Counted from the first letter of the stretch, positions 18,942 through 28,552 are shown. The stretch: DNA of 64,000 bases from Christensenellaceae bacterium (GCA_031261085.1 JAISKB010000004.1:62001-126000), one strand, 5' to 3'. Notes: generated from the sequence alone by a model not told the origin. Made by a program: numbers and translations.

Positions 18942-20282
18942 TTAACCGTTGGCCTCGATGATTGCCTGGCACTTCGCCACACAATCCGCTATCAGCGCAT
19001 GGGCATCCGTCGTATCGGGAGAGATCATGGCCAGCTCAAGCTTTTCTACGATGTAATAGTAGAATTCGCGCCAATACGGGGTGGTGGGGCGCGTGTGGGC
19101 ATATTGGAGCTGGTCGATGAGTATCTGATAATTGGGGTCATCCGCGATGAGCGCCTTGCCCTCCGCCGATTGCATGGCGGAATCGGTGCCGGGCAGGTAG
19201 CCGCTGGTCAGCATCCAGTCAATCACGTTTGCATCCTCGGCCAGGTACTTGAGGTAGCCAATCGCATGCTCGATTTCCGCATCGGAGGAGCCTTGCGGCA
19301 GCACCCAGTTTGCGCCGCCGGTAACGGCGGAGCGGGTGGAGCCCTGCGGCATAAAGTTGACCTTGATGTTTAACGCTTCGTTGCCAGAGAGCTTGCCATA
19401 CACGCCGCAGCTGCCAATGTACATGCCCAGCTCGCCTTCGAGGAAGAGCGCCTGGTTTGCATCGGTAGGCTCGGCGCCGGCGCTAAACGCTTCGTAGGCG
19501 ATGCCTTCGGACACCATCTTTTGATAGAGTTCCACAACATGCACGCCCGCATCGTTGTCGCCAAAGGTCACGGTTTTGGCATCGTCGCTGGTAACCTGGC
19601 CGCCCCAGGAATACAGTGCGGATTCCCAGACCCAGGCGTCGGAATCCCAGAAGATGGCGAACCCGTATTTATCCGTTTTTTCGTGAATCGCCTTGGCGTA
19701 GGTATACAGTTCATCCCAGGTTTGAGGGCCTGCAGGATCCAAACCGGCCGCCTCGAGGATGTCGGTGTTGAGATAGAGCACGGGCATGGAACGGTTGGAG
19801 GGCACTGCCAGCAGCTTGCCATCCCAATAGCTGTTGGCCAGCAAGCCTTTGTTATAGTTGTTGACCGTAGCTTCATCCATATAATCTGCAATGTTGAGCA
19901 AAATGGGGTTGAACATGGTGATGAAGGATTCTTCCATTTGCGCCAGCACGGGCAGCTCGCCGCTCATAGCGCCGGCGGTCAGCTTTTCGGCCACGCCGCT
20001 GTAGCTGTTTTGATAGATGTACTCGATGGTTACGCCGGGATGCAGGGCGGCATATTCATCGGCCTTGGCTTGCATCCACAGGGCACGATAGTTATCGGTT
20101 TGCCACAAACCCCATATATCGATGTAAACATCTTGTTGTGGCGCCTCCGCCGGGCCCGCGGGCTGTGCAGGCGCGGCGCTGTTGCCGCTGTTGGCGGGCG
20201 CGGCCGCATTGGAGCCGCAGCCGGTTATTGCCATACACAGGCAAAGCAAAAGGGCAAGGGCAGCAAAAAATCGTTTGTTCAT
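18942..20282 (-). CDS. Extracellular solute-binding lipoprotein of a carbohydrate ABC transporter
   Basis: A 446-residue type 1 solute-binding protein. The signal peptide ends in a lipobox (MAITGCGS), so the mature protein is anchored by a lipidated Cys on the outer face of the membrane. A Ser/Ala/Pro-rich linker follows, then YIDIWGLWQTDNYRALW and the two-lobed binding fold typical of family 1 sugar binding proteins (AEKLTAGAMSGELPVL, YTYAKAIHEKTDKYGFAIFW). The ligand is unknown. GGAAGG precedes the ATG. The transcript leader is long (about 225 bases) and carries a palindrome. Confidence 0.9.
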   Translation of the reverse strand: MNKRFFAALALLLCLCMAITGCGSNAAAPANSGNSAAPAQPAGPAEAPQQDVYIDIWGLWQTDNYRALWMQAKADEYAALHPGVTIEYIYQNSYSGVAEKLTAGAMSGELPVLAQMEESFITMFNPILLNIADYMDEATVNNYNKGLLANSYWDGKLLAVPSNRSMPVLYLNTDILEAAGLDPAGPQTWDELYTYAKAIHEKTDKYGFAIFWDSDAWVWESALYSWGGQVTSDDAKTVTFGDNDAGVHVVELYQKMVSEGIAYEAFSAGAEPTDANQALFLEGELGMYIGSCGVYGKLSGNEALNIKVNFMPQGSTRSAVTGGANWVLPQGSSDAEIEHAIGYLKYLAEDANVIDWMLTSGYLPGTDSAMQSAEGKALIADDPNYQILIDQLQYAHTRPTTPYWREFYYYIVEKLELAMISPDTTDAHALIADCVAKCQAIIEANG

Positions 20283-20329
20283 TGTTTCCTTCCTTTCTCC
20301 GTTTGTGAAATCGATGTGTCGATGTATTC

Positions 20330-20348
20330 ATATACCAAATCGGTATAT
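20330..20348. promoter_or_regulatory. Palindromic operator-like site in the leader of the binding-protein gene
   Basis: Perfect inverted repeat ATATACC-N5-GGTATAT, 48 bases ahead of the start codon and about 165 bases downstream of the predicted transcription start. A roadblock-type operator for the neighbouring DeoR-family regulator is possible; this is inference. Confidence 0.45.
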
Positions 20349-20515
20349 AGCAACCTTTTAGGGAGCGATAAGCGCCTTGTGGGAAAGCAGCACGCTGCTT
20401 ATAGGGTAATAAAAAAGCGGTGTTACATAAACAAAATACGGGCAAACATCGTGAGCGTATTAAATCGTGCGGTTCGCAGGGAAACAAATTCATGTTTTGT
20501 ATGATTATTAGTGAT

Positions 20516-20544
20516 ACTATATCTCTACTTCAGAATTTTGTCAA
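20516..20544 (-). promoter_or_regulatory. Promoter of the ABC transporter operon
   Basis: On the minus strand TTGACA and TATAGT with a 17-base spacer (TGTCAA 20539-20544, ACTATA 20516-20521 on the plus strand). Transcription would begin near 20509. The remaining sequence of this 420-base gap shows no open frame with a ribosome site. Confidence 0.7.
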
Positions 20545-20658
20545 TATTGTTTGTAAAATAACGATGTTTTTATGCCTGTTTTTTGGATTTACATGGTTTA
20601 AATCCACATAAACCCCTTATTAACCCACATTCTTATATAGGCCCAAATAAACAAAAAA

Positions 20659-20676
20659 CCCCGGTGTGACCCGGGG
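20659..20676 (-). terminator. Terminator of the DeoR-family gene
   Basis: Stem CCCCGG / CCGGGG with a six-base loop, followed on the minus strand by TTTTTTGTTT. It separates the regulator from the transporter operon. Confidence 0.85.
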
Positions 20677-20702
20677 AATAATGCTGCGTGCGCGGTAAAG
20701 AA

Positions 20703-21479
20703 TCAATTTTTCAAGATCGAATCGCTCACCAATACCTGTATGCCCATGGCGATAAAGGGCGCATACGCTTCTTTGGGCGTGCCGCTATCGGTAATCAGGT
20801 AAGAAATATCCTTGCTGCCGCATATATTGCAGGTGGCGATTTTCCCAAATTTGCTGTGATCCGCTACCACGATAACGGTTTTGGAGATTTCGAGCAGCTT
20901 GCGCAGCAGCGTCGATTCATCCACATTGTAGTCGGTAATGCCATGATCCGCCGTGATACCCCCCACACCGAGCACCAGCTTATCCGCATTTAAAAAATGC
21001 AGGCTCTGCTCCGCGAGCATACCGGATGTGCACAGGTCATCCGCGCGCAGGTGGCCGCCCAGGCAATATACATAGGTGCCGGGGTACCCCACCACCTCCG
21101 CCGCAATGGGCAGCGAAGGGGTGATAACGGTAAGATTGCGCTTTTTGTTTAGATGCCGCGCGACTTCCAGCACGGTAGTGCCATGTGTAAGTATGACCGT
21201 TTCACTATCCTCTATAAGGTTGGCCGCAAGCGCGGCGATGCAGGATTTTTCCTGCGCGTTATGCTCTTGCCGCCACCTGTAATTCGGCTCCTCCTCATAG
21301 GGATGCAGGGCGATAGCCCCACCGTAAATACGCTGGAGGCAGTTGTGTTTTTCTAAATATTCCAGGTCGCGCCGAATGGTTTCGATAGAAACGTTGAAGC
21401 GCTGCACCAGATCCTTAACGGTTACCACCCCGTCGGAGTGGATGATGTCCTTGATTGTTTCCCGGCGAAAGTGCACCAT
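20703..21479 (-). CDS. DeoR/GlpR family transcriptional regulator
   Basis: A 258-residue regulator. The N-terminal winged helix-turn-helix (RRETIKDIIHSDGVVTVKDL, then FNVSIETIRRDLEYLEK) is standard for the family, and the rest is the DeoRC sugar-phosphate sensor domain (VILTHGTTVLEVARHL, KLVLGVGGI). It probably represses the adjacent sugar transporter operon until a phosphorylated sugar appears; that link is inferred from position. It has its own terminator. Confidence 0.9.
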   Translation of the reverse strand: MVHFRRETIKDIIHSDGVVTVKDLVQRFNVSIETIRRDLEYLEKHNCLQRIYGGAIALHPYEEEPNYRWRQEHNAQEKSCIAALAANLIEDSETVILTHGTTVLEVARHLNKKRNLTVITPSLPIAAEVVGYPGTYVYCLGGHLRADDLCTSGMLAEQSLHFLNADKLVLGVGGITADHGITDYNVDESTLLRKLLEISKTVIVVADHSKFGKIATCNICGSKDISYLITDSGTPKEAYAPFIAMGIQVLVSDSILKN

Positions 21480-21685
21480 CTAAATACGCTCCTTAAAGTT
21501 GCTAAAACGGGTTATATTGGCCCAAGCATGTCGTTTCTGCTTCAATGCTATAAAAAAATGTGGAGTTCAACCAGCTTTTAAAGAATATAGTACCGTATTC
21601 CTTCAACAAGTGCAAGCATTCCTTCATTTTACCCGTTTGCTTATTGATTGGTTTTTAGCGATTGTCCCCGCCGCGCAACAACAAA

Positions 21686-21708
21686 GCCCGCTCCAAAGCG
21701 AAGCGGGC
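21686..21708 (-). terminator. Terminator of the HisC-like aminotransferase gene
   Basis: Stem GCCCGCT / AGCGGGC with a nine-base loop, followed by TTTGTTGTT on the minus strand. Confidence 0.75.
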
Positions 21709-21728
21709 GCAGGCTGAAAACGGGTGTT

Positions 21729-22841
21729 TTACGCCTTATAGGTTGCTATAAATTCCTGTATGCCCGATAATACGCGTTCCATTTGCGGCTGGGTGCCGAT
21801 GGATATGCGGGCGCAACTCTCCAGCAGCTTGCTTTGGTGCAACCCGCGGATAAATATGTTCCTTTCGGCCAAATACTGAATCAGCCCGTCTTTAAACTGC
21901 GGCGAGCAGCATTTGATGAGTATAAAATTACCCTCGCTCCTATATGGCTTGAGGTGCCGCGGCAAAGCGGTAAGCGCCTTGTAAAACACCTCGCGCGCCG
22001 CGTTGACCTGCTTTACATAGCGCCACATATAATCCGCATCGGCCAGCACGCCCATTACTGCGGCCTGCGTGAAGGAATTGATGTTTTTGGGGTTGCGCAC
22101 AATGGACATGCGGCTGATATTTTCGGCGCTGGAAACCATATAGCCAAACCGAAAGTTCGCTATGGCAAATGCCTTGGACATCGTGCGGCTCACGATTACA
22201 TTGGGGTAGCGCAGCACAAGATCCTTGGCGGTAACGCCGGCGAATTCCCAATAGGCTTCATCTATCAAAAACATGCTGTCAGTATAGGCGGATACCAGCT
22301 TTTCGATGTAGGGAATCGGGTGCAGGTAGCCCGTGGGGTTGTTGGGGCTGCAAATATATATGAACCGGGGGTTTAACGAATCGATTGCGGCTTCGAAGGC
22401 AGCGGCGTCAAACGCAAACTCCTCATCGACCTCATGGATGGTAACAACGGCCCCGTTGGCCTGCGCGGTGAGCCGAAAATTATCGTAGCAAGGGCCCAGC
22501 GCCAGCACGGGGTCACCCGGGGCGATGAACGTTTTTGCGATATATTCCTGCACGGTATCGGAGCCCACGCAGTATTGGATATTTTCGGTTGGAAGCCCCA
22601 CATACGCGGCCAGCGTTTGTAACAGCTTTGGGTTGGTGGTAGGCGGATAGATATTGTAAAAATTCTCTTTTTCCAATAGCGCGTGGATGTTTTCGCTGAC
22701 CTTGGGCGAAGGAGGTATCGTGGCCTCATTCCAATCCAGTTTGAGCATCCCATCGCGTTCGTCACGGTCCACCGTCCAAATCTTATGTGAGGCAAGCGGG
22801 TATGGTTTTAAATTGCGCAAAAAGCTGTTGAAGTAGACCAT
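21729..22841 (-). CDS. Class I/II PLP aminotransferase, HisC / threonine-phosphate decarboxylase-like
   Basis: A 370-residue fold-type I PLP enzyme. YICSPNNPTGYLHP is the class I/II core, FLIDEAYWEF holds the Asp that contacts the PLP pyridine nitrogen, and SRTMSKAFAIANFRFGYM holds the Schiff-base Lys. The pattern is closest to histidinol-phosphate aminotransferase and CobD-type enzymes, but there are no his or cobalamin genes around, so the substrate may differ. It follows the class V aminotransferase gene on the same strand with an 88-base gap and may act in the same pathway. Confidence 0.85.
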   Translation of the reverse strand: MVYFNSFLRNLKPYPLASHKIWTVDRDERDGMLKLDWNEATIPPSPKVSENIHALLEKENFYNIYPPTTNPKLLQTLAAYVGLPTENIQYCVGSDTVQEYIAKTFIAPGDPVLALGPCYDNFRLTAQANGAVVTIHEVDEEFAFDAAAFEAAIDSLNPRFIYICSPNNPTGYLHPIPYIEKLVSAYTDSMFLIDEAYWEFAGVTAKDLVLRYPNVIVSRTMSKAFAIANFRFGYMVSSAENISRMSIVRNPKNINSFTQAAVMGVLADADYMWRYVKQVNAAREVFYKALTALPRHLKPYRSEGNFILIKCCSPQFKDGLIQYLAERNIFIRGLHQSKLLESCARISIGTQPQMERVLSGIQEFIATYKA

Positions 22842-22929
22842 ATACCTTCCCTTTCAATACCATAGTAATTCGCCATATTTGCCAAGTAAGCCGCAACACC
22901 TTCACAATAGGGCCAAGGGCAAGCTGCGC

Positions 22930-24024
22930 CTATGCCTGCAGGGCGGCCAGGCAAGCCTTGAGCGCATCCAAAAACTCGAAGCAGTCGGCCTCATAAATTT
23001 CACCCATGTTGGCGATTTGGAACATGCCCATAGCCTCGAATTTGCCCTTGCCCTTATAGAGCGTATAGCCGCGCGCTTCCATAGCGGCTATAAAAGCGGA
23101 TAGGTCGACGCCGCTTGGCAAAAACACCGAGGTGACCGTGTTAGACCTATGCTCTTCGAGCAATATTTTTAGCCCCAGTTGCTTCACGCCCTCGCGGAGG
23201 ATGTTCGCGCAGCGCTGCCTGCCCTCTACACGCCGCTCGATACCCTCTTGGGCAATGTTGGAAAGCGCCTTGTTGAGCGGCCAAAACAGGTTTACGTTGG
23301 GCGTGTTGGGCGTTTGATGCGTGGTAACGGCATTTTGATAGTGCTTGTATAGGCTAAGGTAAACGTTGCGGCATTGCGCCGCGGTAAGGCTTTTTAATAT
23401 ATCTTCCTTGGCGCAAACGTAGGCGGAACCCGGATATGCGCCCACGCACTTGCCGCCCACAGAGGTGGCAATGGATATATTTTTATCCGCAACGCTGATC
23501 AATTCGCCGCCGGCCGCGGATACGCAATCCACAAACAGGCGCTTGCCAAGCTGCGTGCACAGCGCGCCCACCTCCCCCACAGGGTTAATCATGCCGGTGG
23601 AGGTTTCGTGATAGACCATCGCCGCAAAGGTGACTTCGGGGTACGCGGCGAGCGCTTGGCGAATCGCCTCGGTATCCGGGTGCTGCCCCCATTCAAACGC
23701 GCAATCCACATAGGGGATCGCGTATTGATCCAATATCTCTTGCAGCCTTTCGCCAAAGGCGCCGTTGCGTATAAGCAGCGCGGCCTCACCGGGCTTAAAT
23801 ATGGAGGAGAGCACCGTCTCGTTCGCGGCGGTGCCGGAGCCCGAGATGAGCAGCGCGTAGTAGCTGTTATCCGCCTGGAACAGATACTTGATCTTCTCCT
23901 GCGTATCTATAAACATCTCTTCAAATTCGGGGCTTCTGTGGCAAATATCATAGTGCAGCAGCGTTTCCCGCACGTCATTTCGCACCATCACAGGGCCGGG
24001 ACTGAACAGCTTTGTTTTAGACAT
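22930..24024 (-). CDS. Class V PLP aminotransferase resembling 2-aminoethylphosphonate-pyruvate transaminase
   Basis: A 364-residue enzyme. The opening KLFSPGPVMVRNDV then YDICHRSPEFEEMF and LLISGSGTAANETVLSSIF is the layout of PhnW-like and alanine-glyoxylate class V transaminases. FVDCVSAAGGE holds the PLP-binding Asp and SVGGKCVGAYPG the likely Schiff-base Lys. No phosphonatase or phosphonate transporter lies nearby, so true AEP transaminase activity is uncertain. AAGGAG precedes the ATG. It heads the minus-strand group that leads into the HisC-like gene and the DeoR regulator. Confidence 0.82.
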   Translation of the reverse strand: MSKTKLFSPGPVMVRNDVRETLLHYDICHRSPEFEEMFIDTQEKIKYLFQADNSYYALLISGSGTAANETVLSSIFKPGEAALLIRNGAFGERLQEILDQYAIPYVDCAFEWGQHPDTEAIRQALAAYPEVTFAAMVYHETSTGMINPVGEVGALCTQLGKRLFVDCVSAAGGELISVADKNISIATSVGGKCVGAYPGSAYVCAKEDILKSLTAAQCRNVYLSLYKHYQNAVTTHQTPNTPNVNLFWPLNKALSNIAQEGIERRVEGRQRCANILREGVKQLGLKILLEEHRSNTVTSVFLPSGVDLSAFIAAMEARGYTLYKGKGKFEAMGMFQIANMGEIYEADCFEFLDALKACLAALQA

Positions 24025-24108
24025 ACCACGCTCTCCTTAAATTTGATAAACCACAATAATTTATGCCATGATGAAAACCTGGCATGCGAAGTATTTTTAC
24101 ATGTATTA

Positions 24109-24138
24109 ATTCTAATCCATTATGTGTGGTCTTGTCAA
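24109..24138 (-). promoter_or_regulatory. Promoter of the class V aminotransferase gene
   Basis: Minus-strand TTGACA and TAGAAT, 18 bases apart. The rest of the 436-base gap between the divergent genes (24025-24460) is very AT-rich and holds no gene I can support. Confidence 0.6.
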
Positions 24139-24460
24139 CATTTCATGCTGTTTTTGTGCCGATTTTTTGTGGTATTATGTGTTAATATGCTTATTTATAC
24201 TCATATTTCTTTTTATATATCCACAAAACGCTCGTTTTTCTGCGTTTCTTTAATTTGCATCCACAATCGGTCTACAGATGCGCGTATTTGCAATTATGAA
24301 TAAATATACAGTTTCGCGAAGAATTCCCGCCAAATTTGCGGCGGCATGAGGCCGCAGGGGTTACAAAAAACATATATACCTGAATTATTTCCATAAAATC
24401 CATGGTTTTATGTTACAATGGCATAAATATCTGTAACTATGGGCCGGGAGGACTGCCATC

Positions 24461-25177
24461 ATGAAAATTGCCGTGATACACGGGAGCCCGCGCAAGGGCA
24501 ACACCTATAAGGCGCTTACCCTGTTTAAAGATGCGCTGGCCGGCGAAGGCGATGTGTCGTTTGTTGAATTTACGCTGCCGCAGGATTTGCCGGAGTTTTG
24601 CCGCGGCTGTATGAGCTGCTTTTTAAATGGAGAGGAAACCTGCCCGCACGCCGCTTATACCCTGCCTATAGCAAAGGCGATGCTCGAGGCGGACGCCCTC
24701 GTTTTTACCACCCCCGTGTTCGCGCTGCAAACGAGCGGCGGCATGAAGAATTTCCTCGACCACTATGCGCATATGTTCATCGTGCACAGGGCAAAGAAGG
24801 AGATGTTCGGCAAAAAGGCGTTTATACTTGCCACCACCTTGGGCGCGGGCACAGGCGCCGCCCTGCGTACCATCGCAACCAGCCTCAAGTTTTGGGGTGT
24901 AAACCGCATATATACCCGCGGGCTTGCGCTGCACGGCATGTGGGCTGACCTGCCGCCAAGCAAACAGGCAAAGTTAAAAAGCAAAATTCAAGCTGCGGCC
25001 AAGGCATTTAACAACGAGGTGCGCGGCGGCAAAAAGCGCCCGCCATACCTGCTGACATGGGGCATGTTTTATATGTCCCGCATGATGATGCGCACATACG
25101 ACGAGGCCAGCTCGCTCGATAAGCGCTATTGGCTCGAAAACAACTGGTTCAAAAGCACGCCTTTTAAAAAATCCTGA
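24461..25177 (+). CDS. Flavodoxin-fold NAD(P)H-dependent FMN reductase / iron-sulfur flavoprotein-like
   Basis: A 238-residue flavoprotein. MKIAVIHGSPRKGNTYKAL is the FMN phosphate-binding loop; FCRGCMSCFLNGEETCPH has a C-x2-C-x7-C arrangement as in iron-sulfur flavoproteins and relatives; FTTPVFALQTSGGMKNFLD is the second FMN contact. Physiological partner unknown. GGGAGG lies before the ATG. The C-terminal part (after about residue 185) is basic and longer than in minimal reductases. Confidence 0.82.
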   Translation: MKIAVIHGSPRKGNTYKALTLFKDALAGEGDVSFVEFTLPQDLPEFCRGCMSCFLNGEETCPHAAYTLPIAKAMLEADALVFTTPVFALQTSGGMKNFLDHYAHMFIVHRAKKEMFGKKAFILATTLGAGTGAALRTIATSLKFWGVNRIYTRGLALHGMWADLPPSKQAKLKSKIQAAAKAFNNEVRGGKKRPPYLLTWGMFYMSRMMMRTYDEASSLDKRYWLENNWFKSTPFKKS

Positions 25178-25240
25178 TATAAACCCGCCGTTCATCTATG
25201 ATATAGTACACACAAAACAGCAGGAGGCACCGCAACCCTT

Positions 25241-26197
25241 ATGCAGCTCATATCCGCAATTCACGAAGCGATAGGCAACACGCCCATGGCGCGGCTTTCC
25301 CGCATCACCCGCGCGCACGGCGCACAGGGCAATATCTTTGCCAAGCTGGAATATTTAAACCCCGGCTTCAGCAAAAAGGACAGGGTCGCCCTGGCCATGA
25401 TTGAGGAAGCGGAGCGCGCGGGGCTATTGCGCCCCGGCCAGCCCGTTGTGGAATTGACCAGCGGCAACACCGGCACCGGCCTTGCCATCGTGTGCGCCTG
25501 CAAGGGATATCCGTTTATCGCGTGTATGTCCAAGGGCAACTCCATGGAGCGGGCCCGTATGATGCGCGCGCTGGGGGCCGAGGTGGTGCTGGTGAATCAG
25601 CTGCCGGGCTCGGCCAAGGGTCAGGTATCCGGCGCGGATTTGGCCAAAGTGGAAGAAAGAGCGCGGGAGATCGCGCGGGCGCGCAATGCCTTCCGTGCGG
25701 ATCAATTTCAGCTGGCGGCCTGCGCCCATGCGCACGAGCGGCATACCGCCCAGGAGATGTGGGAGCAAACCGGCGGCAATATCGATGTGTTTGTGGATTT
25801 TGTGGGCAGCGGCAGCACGTTTGGCGGCTGCGCCAAGGCGCTAAAAGCCCACAACCCCGCCCTGCGCTGCTATGTGGCAGAACCCGCGGCCGCCGCAGTC
25901 TACGCGGGGCAAGCGGCCACACAGCGGGGCCACAAAATACAGGGCGGCGGCTATGCTATGGACTTACCGCTGCTCGACAAGTCCCTCATCGATGGCTGTA
26001 TACAGGTGACGGATGAGGAAGCCATCCAAACCGCGCGCGAGCTTGCCCGGTTGGAGGGTGCGTTCGTGGGGTTTTCTTCCGGGGCCAATGTATGCGCCGC
26101 GCTAAAGCTGCTCACGGGCGAAGCGCGGGGCAAAAACATCGCCCTCACGCTGAACGACAGCGGGCTGAAATATTTGAGTACGGATTTATTCGAATAG
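25241..26197 (+). CDS. Cysteine synthase family PLP enzyme (CysK/CBS-like)
   Basis: A 318-residue fold-type II PLP enzyme that would replace the leaving group of an activated serine. IGNTPMARL opens the domain, and NPGFSKKDRVAL holds the PLP Lys just before Asp-Arg, where typical CysK reads S-V-K-D-R. TSGNTGTGLA binds the substrate carboxylate and FVGSGSTFGG the PLP phosphate (usually GTGGT). These deviations suggest a variant substrate instead of plain O-acetylserine. CAGGAGG precedes the ATG. Its last 12 bases overlap the end of the convergent tex gene. Confidence 0.85.
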   Translation: MQLISAIHEAIGNTPMARLSRITRAHGAQGNIFAKLEYLNPGFSKKDRVALAMIEEAERAGLLRPGQPVVELTSGNTGTGLAIVCACKGYPFIACMSKGNSMERARMMRALGAEVVLVNQLPGSAKGQVSGADLAKVEERAREIARARNAFRADQFQLAACAHAHERHTAQEMWEQTGGNIDVFVDFVGSGSTFGGCAKALKAHNPALRCYVAEPAAAAVYAGQAATQRGHKIQGGGYAMDLPLLDKSLIDGCIQVTDEEAIQTARELARLEGAFVGFSSGANVCAALKLLTGEARGKNIALTLNDSGLKYLSTDLFE

Positions 26198-28378
26198 AGT
26201 GGGATTATTTTCGGAGGAACATGGCACCATACTCAGCCCCACCTTGCCCCGCTCCTTATCTACGCTGATGACCCACACGCGCACCGTATCCCCCACCGCT
26301 GCAACATCGGAGGGATGCCGCACAAAATGGTCGCTCATGCGGGAAATATGCACCAAGCCATCGTGCTTCACGCCGATATCCACAAACGCGCCAAAATCCA
26401 CAACATTTCGCACCGTGCCGGTGAGCTCCATGCCCACGGCAAGGTCGCCAAAATCCCGCACCTCGCGGCTGAATACCACCGCCGGCGCGTCCTCGCGCGG
26501 GTCGCGCGCGGGCTTTTTGATTTCACCTACGATATCGCGCAGCGTCGGCAGGCCAATGTTCAGCTCCGCCGCCAGGCCCGCCCAATCGGGGCCGACCGCC
26601 GCGCGCACGCGCTCCTCCATATCCGCAACGCCGCCGTTTGCTATTTCGGTATCCTTCACGCCCATGCGTGTAAGCAGTTTTTTTACCGCGGCATACGATT
26701 CCGGGTGAACCGAGGTGGCGTCGAGCGGGTTTTTGCCGCCGGAAACCCGCAGGAAGCCCGCGCACTGCCCAAACGCCTTGTCGCCCAGCTTGGGCACCTT
26801 TTTTAGCTGCTTGCGGTCCGCAAAGCTGCCGTTTTCCTCGCGCCACGCAACGATGCTCTTTGCGACGGCAACGTTTATGCCCGCCACATAGGTCAGCAGC
26901 GAGGCGGAGGCCGTGTTGAGGTCGACGCCCACGCGGTTGACGCAGTTTTCCACCACGCCCGTGAGCGACTTTTCCAGCAAGCCCTGGTTTAAATCGTGCT
27001 GATACTGCCCCACGCCGATGCTTTTTGGGGGAATTTTTACCAGCTCCGCGAGCGGGTCCTGCAAGCGCCGGCCCAAGGACATCGCGCCGCGCGTGGTCAC
27101 ATCCAAATCGGGGTATTCTTCGCTGGCGAGCTTGGACGCGGAATATACCGACGCCCCCGCTTCGTTTACGATTGTATAGCGGATGTCCGGCGCCGTCCGC
27201 TGTAAAAACGCCGCCACAACCTCCTCGGTTTCGCGCGAGGCGGTGCCGTTGCCTATCACGATAACGTTGATTTCATGCTTTTCAATCAGGCGCCGCAGGG
27301 TGCTTTCGGTGCCGGCCACATCGTTTTTGGGCGCGGTTGGGTAAATGGTGGTATAGTCCAGCAGCTTGCCGGTTTCGGATAGCACCGCAACCTTGCAGCC
27401 CGTGCGGAAGCCGGGGTCTATCGCAATCACCCGCGCCCCGCCAACGGGCGGCGTCATGAGCAGGTTTTCGGTGTTTTTGGCAAATATTTTGATGGCGTCC
27501 ACCTCTGCGCGCTCGGTGAGCTCGCTTCGCAATTCGCGCTCCAGAGAGGGCGCAATCAGGCGCTTATAGCTATCCGCAATGGTTGCTTGCAGCAGCGGTA
27601 CAAATATGGAAAGCTGATTTGTGATTACATCGCGCGCGATGCGCGCGGTGAAAAAATCCGCATCCACCTGCACTTTCACTTTAAGCTTCTTGTCGTTTTC
27701 GCCGCGGTTGATGGCGAGTATGCGGTGGCTGGGGATTTTGGATAGCGGTTCCGAAAACTTATAGTACATCTCATAAACGGTCTTTTCCTCCGCGTCCGCA
27801 GCCTCGCTCACCAGCGTGCCGCGCATGCGCGTGAGGTTGCGCAGCGCGGTGATAAGGTTCGCGTCCTCCGCAATCCGCTCGGCTAATATGTCGCACGCGC
27901 CGGCTATGGCATCCTCGGCCGAGCTCACCTCGCCTTCCGCGTTCACGAAGGGCGCGGCCAGCCCCGCAATGCTGCCGCGTGTGTGCTGCTGCGCCCAAAT
28001 TAAGTCGGCCAGCGGCTCCAGCCCCCGCGCACGCGCCTTGGAAGCGCGGGTAGCGCGCTTGAGCTTATAGGGCTTGTACAAATCCTCTACGCGCTGGAGC
28101 ACCTCGGCCTTTTCCACCTCGGCGCTAAGCTCCGGCGTAAGCTTGCCCTGCTCGTCTATCAGGCGCAGCACCTCGGCCTTGCGGGCCTCCAGGTTTTTTA
28201 AGTAGGTAAGCCGCTCATCCAAATCGCGCAGCACGGTATCGGAAATACCGCCCGTGGCCTCCTTGCGGTAGCGGGCGATAAACGGGATGGTGTTGCCATC
28301 CTCAATCAGCGCGACCGTCGCGGCGACCTGCGCCGGAGCAAGGCTGAATTCATTGGCAAGCGTGGCGGGAATGTTCAT
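26186..28378 (-). CDS. tex: Tex family RNA-binding transcription accessory protein
   Basis: A 730-residue protein in the usual Tex order: N-terminal helical domain (IPFIARYRKEATGGISDTVL), YqgF-like RNase H fold (ARVIAIDPGFRTGCKVAVL), helix-hairpin-helix pair (LNTASASLLTYVAGINVAVA), and a C-terminal S1 RNA-binding domain (GTVRNVVDFGAFVDIGVKHD). Tex is a nucleic-acid-binding factor acting near RNA polymerase and influences transcription and stress fitness. It converges with the CysK-like gene with a 12-base overlap and no intervening terminator. Confidence 0.95.
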   Translation of the reverse strand: MNIPATLANEFSLAPAQVAATVALIEDGNTIPFIARYRKEATGGISDTVLRDLDERLTYLKNLEARKAEVLRLIDEQGKLTPELSAEVEKAEVLQRVEDLYKPYKLKRATRASKARARGLEPLADLIWAQQHTRGSIAGLAAPFVNAEGEVSSAEDAIAGACDILAERIAEDANLITALRNLTRMRGTLVSEAADAEEKTVYEMYYKFSEPLSKIPSHRILAINRGENDKKLKVKVQVDADFFTARIARDVITNQLSIFVPLLQATIADSYKRLIAPSLERELRSELTERAEVDAIKIFAKNTENLLMTPPVGGARVIAIDPGFRTGCKVAVLSETGKLLDYTTIYPTAPKNDVAGTESTLRRLIEKHEINVIVIGNGTASRETEEVVAAFLQRTAPDIRYTIVNEAGASVYSASKLASEEYPDLDVTTRGAMSLGRRLQDPLAELVKIPPKSIGVGQYQHDLNQGLLEKSLTGVVENCVNRVGVDLNTASASLLTYVAGINVAVAKSIVAWREENGSFADRKQLKKVPKLGDKAFGQCAGFLRVSGGKNPLDATSVHPESYAAVKKLLTRMGVKDTEIANGGVADMEERVRAAVGPDWAGLAAELNIGLPTLRDIVGEIKKPARDPREDAPAVVFSREVRDFGDLAVGMELTGTVRNVVDFGAFVDIGVKHDGLVHISRMSDHFVRHPSDVAAVGDTVRVWVISVDKERGKVGLSMVPCSSENNPTLFE

Positions 28379-28552
28379 GAGAGATACTCCTTTATATTGG
28401 CAGGGCCAAAGCGTTTTACACGAAGAACAGCTTTCATTTTAGCATATTTTCAGGCGTGAGGACAGCGGCAAAACATAAGGCGAAGGCCGCCTCACCCGGG
28501 ATGGGCAGATGAGGGCGGTAAGGCGGCGCCTGAGCAAACTTTGTGCGGATGC

